Of a DNA stretch of 64,000 bases, positions 57,771 to 64,000 are shown piece after piece; within the stretch, counting starts at the first letter, position 1; each line of letters begins with the position of its first letter. The translations under genes were made by a program, and so were the position numbers. The stretch is taken from positions 134,655-198,654 of the forward strand of contig JAGOOG010000001.1 in assembly GCA_017992605.1 (NCBI GenBank), given 5' to 3'. The notes under the pieces were generated by a model. It was not told the DNA's origin. It saw nothing but the letters and a program-made list of their open reading frames with translations, and made no database searches. Origin of the DNA: Deltaproteobacteria bacterium (GTDB lineage Bacteria; Desulfobacterota; Desulfomonilia; UBA1062).

Positions 57771-58583
57771 CTAGTACCTGCCCGGGAAATCGGGCCTTCT
57801 CTTTTCCTTCTGGGCGCGCACCCCTTCCCGGGCGTCCTCGCTGGAGAAGATGGGCATGCCGATTTCAACCTCGCGGATGAAGAGGTCCTTGAGCTCCCGC
57901 ATGCGCATCTCGCGGTTGAAGCGGATGATGCCCTGGGTGGCCAGCGGTCCGTTGGCGGCGATCTTCTCCGCCAGCTCCATGGCGGTTTTCATGAGCTTGT
58001 CCTTCGGTACCACGCGGTTGAGGAAGCCCCACTCGTACATGGTCTTCGCGTCGAAGTTGCCTGCCGTGAGCAGGATCTCGAGGGCACGGCAGGTCCCCAC
58101 GTGGCGGGGCAGGAAGACGTTGCCTCCACCCGTGGGCATGATCCCGAGGCTCGCCTCGCGCATCTGGAAGACCGCATCGTCGGAGGCCACCCTGAGGTCC
58201 GCGCCCATGACCATCTCGAAGCCTCCCGTGAGGCAGTACCCGTGGATGGCGGCGATGACCGGCTTGTTCACGAAACTCATCTTGAGCATGGCCTCGCCCA
58301 CGCCGCAGCCGTCCCACCCGCAGGCGATCCACTTCTCAGCCTCGTTTTCCGGGGCCCTTGCCCCGGTCAGGATGGGGATGGCGGTCTTGAGGTCCATGCC
58401 CGCACAGAAGATGCCGGGCAGGGCGGAGTAGAGCACGGCCACCCTTATGTTCGCGTCCTCGTTGATGTCGATCCATGTCTTGTGGAGCTCGAGCAGGATC
58501 CCGGGGTCGAGCGCATTGAGCTGTTTGGGCCTGTTGAGACCTATCTTGGCGACGTGTCCGACTTTCTCATAGACGAGATTCAT
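57771..58583 (-). CDS. Enoyl-CoA hydratase/isomerase family protein
   Basis: A 270-residue crotonase. IFCAGMDLKTAI is the first oxyanion segment and GYCLTGGFEMVMGADLRVAS the second. ASLGIMPTGGGNVFLPR follows in place of the usual Glu-Leu-Gly-type sequence, so activity should be confirmed. GGGAGGAG precedes ATG 58583. It is the first gene of an operon with the NDP-forming synthetase and radical SAM gene. It is a paralogue of the enzyme at 7262-8062, only moderately similar. Confidence 0.9.
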   Translation of the reverse strand: MNLVYEKVGHVAKIGLNRPKQLNALDPGILLELHKTWIDINEDANIRVAVLYSALPGIFCAGMDLKTAIPILTGARAPENEAEKWIACGWDGCGVGEAMLKMSFVNKPVIAAIHGYCLTGGFEMVMGADLRVASDDAVFQMREASLGIMPTGGGNVFLPRHVGTCRALEILLTAGNFDAKTMYEWGFLNRVVPKDKLMKTAMELAEKIAANGPLATQGIIRFNREMRMRELKDLFIREVEIGMPIFSSEDAREGVRAQKEKRRPDFPGRY

Positions 58584-58897
58584 GACTCCTCCCTTTTTAA
58601 GGCACGATGTGACTGACATTCCAGGTGTAACGGGACGGGTGGGGTTTGTCAACAGCGACCCCTGTTCATCGAAAGCCCGAGCCAACAGGCCTCAAGGGGC
58701 CAAAAAATCGACGGGCCATATTGCATCGGGCGAAATATACTTTATTATTTATTCAAAGGATGAACTTTCATAGCTCGTCATTTGACATGGAATGAGACAC
58801 CCGAACGGAATTTTCACCGCACGTTGGGAGACGGTGCCCGGGTCACCATGCATGGTACGCGTTCTCTCCGATGGAACTGGAATGAAAGGAGCATGAC
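58584..58897. other. 314-base intergenic region ahead of the dodecins
   Basis: No gene is visible in this divergent gap. It contains an AT-rich stretch (about 58730-58790) with TTGACA at 58782-58787 but no good -10 at the right distance. It also contains a perfect 12-base palindrome ACCATGCATGGT (58845-58856) about 42 bases ahead of the dodecin start. The palindrome might be an operator; nothing more can be supported. Confidence 0.4.
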
Positions 58898-59152
58898 ATG
58901 GCGGAGCGTGAATACCGTGTGATCGATCTCGTGGGAACCAGCAGCGAATCCTGGGAAAAGGCGGCCCAGGAAGCCATCAGGACTGCGGACGGGATCATAC
59001 GTGATACCCGCATCGCAAAGATCGTGAAGATGGACATGCATCCCGACGAGGGCGGGCATCTCGTCTATCGGGTGAAGATGCAGATCTCGTTCAGGTACCA
59101 CATGATCTTCACCCTCACACCCAAGTTTCACAAGCATTCGTCGCACTGGTGA
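58898..59152 (+). CDS. Dodecin-family protein 1, with C-terminal His-rich extension
   Basis: An 84-residue dodecin (small beta-alpha-beta-beta protein that assembles as a dodecamer). It begins REYRVIDLVGTSSESWEKAA, followed by RTADGIIRDTRIAKIVKMD and VKMQISFRYH. Compared with the classic family, the flavin-stacking Trp of the -DWFEV- motif is Arg-Ile, so flavin binding is doubtful. A 14-residue tail ending FHKHSSHW has extra His residues. AAAGGAG precedes ATG 58898. Tandem with a second dodecin 56 bases downstream. Confidence 0.88.
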   Translation: MAEREYRVIDLVGTSSESWEKAAQEAIRTADGIIRDTRIAKIVKMDMHPDEGGHLVYRVKMQISFRYHMIFTLTPKFHKHSSHW

Positions 59153-59208
59153 TTCCTCTGACGAGTCAGGGGATGCGGCAGACCATAGTGTCGTGAAAGG
59201 AGAGCGTC

Positions 59209-59424
59209 ATGGCGAACAGTGTCTACAAGGTCATCGAACTCATCGGAACGAGCACGGAGTCGTGGGAGAAGGCGGCGGATAACGCGGTCAAGACGGCATC
59301 GAAGTCGCTCAAGGACCTCCGCATAGCCGAGGTCGTGGAACTCGATCTCCAGATCGAGAACGGCAAGGTGACGAGCTATCGCACCAAGCTGAGCGTCTCG
59401 TTCAAGTACCAGGGCAAGGATTGA
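59209..59424 (+). CDS. Dodecin-family protein 2
   Basis: A 71-residue standard-length dodecin: NSVYKVIELIGTSTESWEKA, then ADNAVKTASKSLKDLRIAEV and a C-terminal strand YRTKLSVSFKYQ. As in its neighbour, the flavin-stacking Trp position reads Arg-Ile. AAAGGAG lies ahead of ATG 59209. The two proteins share the core but differ at the C-terminus, so mixed dodecamers are conceivable. Confidence 0.9.
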   Translation: MANSVYKVIELIGTSTESWEKAADNAVKTASKSLKDLRIAEVVELDLQIENGKVTSYRTKLSVSFKYQGKD

Positions 59425-59449
59425 GGCCTGCCGGGGGTGCTTCCCGACC

Positions 59450-60022
59450 TCAGGGGCAGTTGTACCCGACAAGAACCGCCGTGCCGTCGGGTCCCACGAT
59501 GACGCCCCGCCCGCTGAAATACACGAGGTGACCCGGTTCCCACGCCAGGTCCATGGGGTAATCCGGATCGTCGCAGGTAGCCTTGTACCCCCTTCCGATG
59601 TCACTGGGCGGAACCCCTATGTATGACCTGTCGAGATACCAGCTGGTCCGGTGGAGGGGATCCGATGGGTCCCCTTTCTTCAGCCACGATGGCAGGTCCT
59701 TCTTCAGGAGCTTCGGGTCCGAACAGCGGAGTGTCTTCAGTTTGGCCCGGGCCTCCTTCTCGTAGACGCCGTTGTCGTATCGTGCGAGGTAGACGGAAAA
59801 GCCCCTGACGGTTCCCTCCTCGAGGGCCTTCTGGAACCTCATGGGCTCGACTTTTGCCAGGGCCTGCTCGGTGAACTCGCTGTCCGGATGCTTCATGAGG
59901 AACTCGTCGTAGGCCTCGATGGTGTTGATGCCGGTGGCCATGTCCCAGTCGATGTGAACGGTGGAGCATCCGGACAATCCCAGCGAAAGGACGAACAGCA
60001 TCGATAAGCAGATGGTTTTCAT
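59450..60022 (-). CDS. Hypothetical lipoprotein
   Basis: A 190-residue protein with a type II signal peptide MKTICLSMLFVLSLGLSGCS; the lipobox is LSGC. The following TPR-like short region (TIEAYDEFLMKHPDSEFTEQ) resembles outer-membrane assembly-associated repeats. The C-terminal half has CDDPDYPMDLAWEPGHLVYF, which I cannot place. ATG 60022 has GGGAAGG upstream. It is convergent with the dodecin pair. Confidence 0.7.
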   Translation of the reverse strand: MKTICLSMLFVLSLGLSGCSTVHIDWDMATGINTIEAYDEFLMKHPDSEFTEQALAKVEPMRFQKALEEGTVRGFSVYLARYDNGVYEKEARAKLKTLRCSDPKLLKKDLPSWLKKGDPSDPLHRTSWYLDRSYIGVPPSDIGRGYKATCDDPDYPMDLAWEPGHLVYFSGRGVIVGPDGTAVLVGYNCP

Positions 60023-60066
60023 GACAACGCCTTCCCGTATCAAAATAATCCCACCCCGTCTGACCT

Positions 60067-60082
60067 CGTGCGGTCTCGCACG
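60067..60082. other. Perfect tetraloop hairpin
   Basis: CGTGCG-GTCT-CGCACG forms a 6-base stem with a 4-base loop 45 bases upstream of the lipoprotein start. There is no U-tract on either strand. It might be a regulatory element or a chance repeat. Confidence 0.25.
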
Positions 60083-60246
60083 TGATGGTGAAATTCATAC
60101 AATATCGGCCGAATGCCCGCAGGCATGACCGAGTGTATTTCTCATACCACATTCTCGGGCAAACACCAAGAGAACCATGGGGCATGCGAGGGCACAGGGT
60201 GCACAACAGTCAGACTCTAATGATAAACGAAGAAGAAAAGAGGGGC

Positions 60247-61074
60247 TCATTGCCGCTGTCTGTACTGGACGAGCCTGACCACGAGGTCCGAGGTGATCCT
60301 CGTGGCGAGTCCGCCGGTGAGGCGGTGAACCAGGTACATGATATTGGTCAGTATCCCGGGTATCACGAGGAACCTGTTCCTCGAAAGGCCCTTCACGATG
60401 GCCCTGGCCACGCGTTCCGGCCCGATGAGCCCGCAGAAGCTCTTCACGGCCCGGGCCTCGGGGGGGAGTTTCTGTGCCTCCCTCGGGACGAAGGGGGTGT
60501 CTACCTCGGCGGGGCACACCAGGGTCACCGGGATGCCCAGCGGTTTCAGCTCGGACCTGAGGCTTTCGGCGAACCCGACGAGGGCGAACTTGGATGTCCC
60601 GTATGCGGAATACCCGTACATGCCCATGAGCCCTGCCGCCGACGAGACGATGACCACATGCCCGCCCCGGCCTCTGACGGAAGGCAGCAGGGCGGCGATG
60701 GTGTTGCGCACGCCGTAGACATTGGTCTTCATAAGCGCATCGAACTCCTCGTAGGGGATGTTCTCGAACCGGTCCGCGTACCCGACACCGGCGTTGGCGA
60801 CGACGATGTCGGGGGTGCCGAAGTCCTTTACCGCCGAGCGCATATTTTCCTCGACATCCATATGGTCAGCCACATCCACGGTCATGGCGGAGATCTTCTG
60901 GCCAGACGACCTGCGGTGCCCCTCGATATCCTGCCTGGCCTGCTCGAGCCGCTCGGCATTCCTGGCAAAGACGGCAACGTGTGCGCCAAGGGACGAGAAC
61001 AGCCTGGCTGTCTCCAGCCCGATGCCGCTCGAGCCTCCGGTTATGAAGACGAGCCTGTCCTGGAAATCCTGCAT
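60247..61074 (-). CDS. Short-chain dehydrogenase/reductase
   Basis: A 275-residue NAD(P)-dependent SDR. TGGSSGIGLETARLF is the cofactor loop, NAGVGYADRF the structural NAG, and YSAYGTSKFALVGF contains the catalytic Tyr-Lys. The C-terminal region (residues 185-265) is longer and hydrophobic (GILTNIMYLVHRLTGG), like 3-ketodihydrosphingosine-type reductases; a membrane contact is possible. GAGGGGG lies nine bases ahead of ATG 61074; the upstream TTG is not needed. It is the last gene of the dehydratase operon. Confidence 0.9.
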   Translation of the reverse strand: MQDFQDRLVFITGGSSGIGLETARLFSSLGAHVAVFARNAERLEQARQDIEGHRRSSGQKISAMTVDVADHMDVEENMRSAVKDFGTPDIVVANAGVGYADRFENIPYEEFDALMKTNVYGVRNTIAALLPSVRGRGGHVVIVSSAAGLMGMYGYSAYGTSKFALVGFAESLRSELKPLGIPVTLVCPAEVDTPFVPREAQKLPPEARAVKSFCGLIGPERVARAIVKGLSRNRFLVIPGILTNIMYLVHRLTGGLATRITSDLVVRLVQYRQRQ

Positions 61075-61101
61075 GGCATGCAACCCCCTCGCATGGTCAT
61101 T

Positions 61102-61917
61102 TCATGCACCCTTCCTGTTCAGGAATTCCCTGCGGGCAAAGACCGCCGCACCCAGGGCCCCGATTATCTGGGGGTCCACGGGAAGGGATGTTACTTCCAT
61201 GGTGATGATCCTGGCAAGGGCTTTGATGAGGCCCCTGTTCTTGGCGCAGCCGCCGGTGACCGTCACGAGCGGCTGCATGCCGATCCGCTTGAGCAGGGTG
61301 AAACAGCGTTTCGAGACCGCGGCCTGGATGCCAGCGGCAACATCCTCCGGCGGGTTGCGACGGGCGAGCAGGCTTATCACCTCGCTCTCTGCGAAGACGC
61401 TGCACTGGGAGGTGATCGGGATCACCTTCTTCGCCCTGAGCGAGAGCTCGGAGAACTTGTCGAGGTCCATGCGGAACGTCCTGCTCATGGCCTCGAAGAA
61501 CCGGCCCGTGCCGGCGGCGCACTTGTCGTTCATGGCGAACTCGAGAACCGATCCGTCTTTGTCGACGGCGATGGCTTTCACGTCCTGGCCGCCGATGTCA
61601 ACGATGGTCTTGATGCGGGGGTCGCAGGAAAAGGTGCCCATGGCATGGCAGCTAATCTCGGAGACGTTCCTGTCGGCGAAGGCGACCTCGTTGCGTCCGT
61701 AGCCCGTACCGACCAGGCATGCCAAGTCACGGAAGCTGCTCAGCCCTGGGACAGAGGCGCAGGCCTTGTCCATGGCGATGGTGGACGTCAGCTCCGGGTC
61801 TATCTCTGTGGGTACGATGGAGCTGGCAACGATGGATCCGCCTTCGTCAAGGATAACGGCCTTGCCGGTCGTCGATCCGACGTCACATCCGCCGAAATAT
61901 CTGTTCCTCTTGTCCAT
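61102..61917 (-). CDS. 2-hydroxyacyl-CoA dehydratase activator (HgdC/BadF-type ATPase)
   Basis: A 271-residue ASKHA-fold ATPase that injects an electron into the dehydratase. GCDVGSTTGKAVILDE is the phosphate loop. GGQDVKAIAVD and GTGYGRNEVAFAD belong to the ATP site. NDKCAAGTGRFFE and SQCSVFAESEVISLL supply the two Cys per subunit that hold the bridging 4Fe-4S cluster of the dimer. Activity is oxygen sensitive. It follows the dehydratase component by about eight bases. ATG 61917 is chosen because the upstream Met overlaps the previous stop. Confidence 0.93.
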   Translation of the reverse strand: MDKRNRYFGGCDVGSTTGKAVILDEGGSIVASSIVPTEIDPELTSTIAMDKACASVPGLSSFRDLACLVGTGYGRNEVAFADRNVSEISCHAMGTFSCDPRIKTIVDIGGQDVKAIAVDKDGSVLEFAMNDKCAAGTGRFFEAMSRTFRMDLDKFSELSLRAKKVIPITSQCSVFAESEVISLLARRNPPEDVAAGIQAAVSKRCFTLLKRIGMQPLVTVTGGCAKNRGLIKALARIITMEVTSLPVDPQIIGALGAAVFARREFLNRKGA

Positions 61918-61924
61918 GTTCACC

Positions 61925-63448
61925 TCATCCATCGAGCCGGGGTGCCTTCATGACGTTGTCCATGAAGTGCTCCACCTGTCTCATCATATTGTCGTGGGAT
62001 ACGATACGCGGATCGCTCAGGTCGTAGTCGAGGATGAGCAGGGGTATCCCTTTCTCGCGGCACTTCTCCCGGAGGATGCCGTTCATGGCCTGGCCGCTTT
62101 TGCAGCCCACGTGGTTGGCCACCCAGACCATGTCGAGGTCGAACTGTCTCACCATGCGGAAGATGTCGTCAAGGTAGTTCTCCGCAGGCCCCCGGGTGTG
62201 ACGGACCATGGGACCATGCATGACGATCCTGCTCCAGCCGCGCAGCATGGACTCGGGCGTGGCGGTGTCGATGGGTTCGAGGTGGTTGTAGCTCATGCTG
62301 TCGTTCAGGATGGTCAGGCCATAGGTGCGCTCCGCCCAGTTGAATATGTCGGGGAAGTGGAGAAAGGGCGGGTTCCAGCACACCGCCCGGTACCGCTCGT
62401 TCACCGTGGCAGGGAGGTTTTCTTCGAGATTCTTCCGGGCAAGCGTCACCAGACGCTCGAAGTGCTCCGTCGAGCCCCTGAACTCAGGGGTCACGTTGAA
62501 ATGCCAGAGGTGGCTCATCCACACGGCCTCGCTGGCAAGGGGGCTCGGCCTCACCCGGAGCATGTCCCACAGTTCCCGCTCCAGCTCCAGCATGCGGTTG
62601 CGGTTCTCGCACATCTGCCTGAAGCGGTCCCAATCCATGCGGCCCGGCGTGTGTTCCTCGAGGAATGCGATCATGCCTTTGACGTCCTCGACGAACAGGT
62701 CCACGGCGCGCTCGGTATGAAAGTGATACGGAACATCGAGGCGGTAGATGGGTACGCCGAAGGCCCGCTGGAAGTAGGTGTACGAAGCCGCTCCTGCGTC
62801 ACAGGGCAGGTTGGAGCTCACGACGGCCTTGCCCCCGGGCAGGTGACCCTTAAGCACCATGCCGATGGTCGCCTTGGGCAGGCTGCAGGAATCGGGATTG
62901 ATCCCCTCGTTCTCCGCCTCGTCGATGTACTCCAGGCATATCTCTGGGTCCAGCATGGGAAGGACTATGCCCATGGCCTCGAGGAGATAGCACCTCAACC
63001 CCATGGCATGGGCGATGTCGGGGGGCACGAGGTCTTCGTTCACGACAAGACGCTCGGGGTCGAAGAACATCTCGCACAGCAGCCACACCGTCCCGGCGAC
63101 GATGGTGTGCATGGTCATGCAGATCGCCTCGTTATAACGGCCTGTCCTTCCCTTCAGGAACCTCCTCGACAGGGCGTTCACCTTCAGCAGTGTCAGGATC
63201 CAGGGGCTCCGTATGAGGGTCCGTACGAATCTGGCCGGGCCGAGGGTGATGGCACACTCGACGAGAAATCCGACGATGGTCGTATAATTGAGCACCCAGT
63301 ACTTCATGTACACGGCCAGGTCCTTCGATGTGTGCGCGTGGAGGAGGTATTCCGCGAGGGAGTTGTGCCAGAGTCTCCGGCCTGTTTCTCTGAGATTGGC
63401 GAGTAGATATGTCACGTTCCCGACCATGTTCTTCACGGCGTCCCTCAT
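61925..63448 (-). CDS. 2-hydroxyacyl-CoA dehydratase/benzoyl-CoA reductase-like component
   Basis: A 507-residue component of the HgdA/HgdB/BcrB/C family. The segment VSSNLPCDAGAASYTYFQ contains a cluster-type Cys, and HVGCKSGQAMN is the conserved Cys-containing site of the family. It is longer than typical HgdB (about 380-430 residues), with an N-terminal extension of about 90 residues. The substrate (2-hydroxyacyl-CoA, or benzoyl-CoA-like) cannot be told. It is ten bases downstream of a second component that is cut by the window edge and upstream of the activator. Confidence 0.9.
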   Translation of the reverse strand: MRDAVKNMVGNVTYLLANLRETGRRLWHNSLAEYLLHAHTSKDLAVYMKYWVLNYTTIVGFLVECAITLGPARFVRTLIRSPWILTLLKVNALSRRFLKGRTGRYNEAICMTMHTIVAGTVWLLCEMFFDPERLVVNEDLVPPDIAHAMGLRCYLLEAMGIVLPMLDPEICLEYIDEAENEGINPDSCSLPKATIGMVLKGHLPGGKAVVSSNLPCDAGAASYTYFQRAFGVPIYRLDVPYHFHTERAVDLFVEDVKGMIAFLEEHTPGRMDWDRFRQMCENRNRMLELERELWDMLRVRPSPLASEAVWMSHLWHFNVTPEFRGSTEHFERLVTLARKNLEENLPATVNERYRAVCWNPPFLHFPDIFNWAERTYGLTILNDSMSYNHLEPIDTATPESMLRGWSRIVMHGPMVRHTRGPAENYLDDIFRMVRQFDLDMVWVANHVGCKSGQAMNGILREKCREKGIPLLILDYDLSDPRIVSHDNMMRQVEHFMDNVMKAPRLDG

Positions 63449-63458
63449 TTTCAGGCCG

Positions 63459-64000
63459 CTATCTGCCGAGGCTCTCGATGAATGCCTGGACGCGGGTGCG
63501 CAGCTGGCCTTCTCCCCCGGCGGCGTACTCCCGCTCCAGTTTCAGGACAGGTACGCCATTCTTCCTGAGCGCGGCGACGAGGGGCATGGCGTCCACTCCC
63601 CAGAGGTCGCAGAACTTGATGATCTCGATGACGACACCGTCCACGCGGAATTCCTCAACCGTGTCGAGGATGGTCTTCAGCCTGCGGTCGAAGTCCTCCA
63701 TCATTCGCGGGCACAGGGTCTTCCTGAAGGTGTGCGCGGCCAGGCGCCTGATGGGGTCTCCGTCCGGTTCCACCGGGAGGAGCCCTGGGATGGAGCCCGT
63801 GCAAAACCGGTCGGCCACCACGAGCGCGCCCTGGGATTCGATGGCGGCGAGGAACGCAGGATCGTGGAGGTGCGCGCCCACCAGCATGAGGCGCGCACGA
63901 CAGTCGGCAGTGCCTTCCTCGTGTTCGATCCGGCGGTAGAGCGACAGGACGGCCGGGAGGATAAGGTCCGTGGGGGAGGCGAGACACGCCATGACGACCC
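63459..64000 (-). CDS. Second 2-hydroxyacyl-CoA dehydratase component, C-terminal part (cut by window edge)
   Basis: The open frame from the window edge to 63459 encodes at least 177 residues with the C-terminal part of the same family. EIIKFCDLWGVDAMPLVAALRK contains the cluster Cys and the typical Trp-Gly. VPVLKLEREYAAGGEGQLRTR matches the C-terminal end. Frame continuity at 64000 shows it is truncated by the window. With the adjoining 507-residue protein it would form a heterodimer. Confidence 0.88.
   Translation of the reverse strand, partial: VVMACLASPTDLILPAVLSLYRRIEHEEGTADCRARLMLVGAHLHDPAFLAAIESQGALVVADRFCTGSIPGLLPVEPDGDPIRRLAAHTFRKTLCPRMMEDFDRRLKTILDTVEEFRVDGVVIEIIKFCDLWGVDAMPLVAALRKNGVPVLKLEREYAAGGEGQLRTRVQAFIESLGR

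Noticed and set aside
60082-61953. 623-codon open frame on the plus strand
   Set aside because: Antisense to the SDR and activator genes, both with intact motifs. Low-complexity His/Gly/Asp/Arg composition and no recognisable domain.

Overview
The window is a GC-rich (roughly 60-65%), densely coded bacterial chromosome segment. It carries 62 protein-coding genes (one cut at each edge), one confident riboswitch, and no rRNA, tRNA, CRISPR array or insertion sequence that I can see. The gene content suggests a Gram-negative, anaerobic, probably syntrophic or sulfate-reducer-like member of the Deltaproteobacteria/Desulfobacterota. The evidence is outer-membrane proteins and lipoproteins, a neelaredoxin-type superoxide reductase beside a hemerythrin, a coenzyme B12-type ribonucleotide reductase, an octaheme cytochrome, 2-hydroxyacyl-CoA dehydratase components with their activator, and NDP-forming acyl-CoA synthetase and enoyl-CoA hydratase genes. 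The taxonomy is inference from gene content only.

Layout. 0-1.5 kb: the end of panB, then panC (pantothenate synthesis) and an HU gene behind its own promoter. 1.6-10 kb: a NifU-like/metallo-beta-lactamase pair, a MATE exporter, a two-TM unknown, mazG, a PlsC-type acyltransferase, an enoyl-CoA hydratase and a YejM-like membrane sulfatase. 10.0-11.6 kb: an AT-rich islet with a pRiA4b ORF-3-like gene, a small fragment and a Phd/ParE toxin-antitoxin pair. ParE runs by an ATGA overlap into rsgA. 12.7-14.9 kb: a c-di-AMP (ydaO-type) riboswitch in front of the potassium transporter gene kup. 15-21 kb: a GNAT acetyltransferase, an Fe-S protein, divergent superoxide reductase and hemerythrin genes, an HD-GYP sensor with a TPR lipoprotein, and an OmpA-type lipoprotein.

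21-27 kb: an SDR and a four-gene BMP-type nucleoside ABC importer. 27-33 kb: an orphan solute-binding protein divergent from a TetR gene that heads an overlapping efflux operon (HlyD, two ATPases, two permeases). 33-37 kb: UspA, then a reduced J-protein and a Lon-like protease behind a heat-shock-like promoter. 37-45 kb: nitroreductase, CDF transporter, M23 peptidase, class II ribonucleotide reductase, M20 amidohydrolase, WYL regulator and alpha/beta hydrolase. 45.5-48.4 kb: a small ribbon-helix-helix/cysteine-rich protein whose promoter contains tandem palindromes, followed by znuA, znuC and znuB. 49-55 kb: a patatin/outer-membrane-barrel fusion, an octaheme-HEAT-TPR protein and a GH13 enzyme. 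55-58.6 kb: an operon of enoyl-CoA hydratase, NDP-forming acyl-CoA synthetase and radical SAM protein. 58.9-64 kb: two tandem dodecins, a lipoprotein, and a minus-strand operon of 2-hydroxyacyl-CoA dehydratase components, activator and SDR.

The most interesting items are the RHH-zinc-uptake unit with its candidate operator, the kup riboswitch, the toxin-rsgA coupling in the AT-rich islet, the one-zinc J-protein/Lon pair, and two dodecins that lack the usual flavin-stacking tryptophan.
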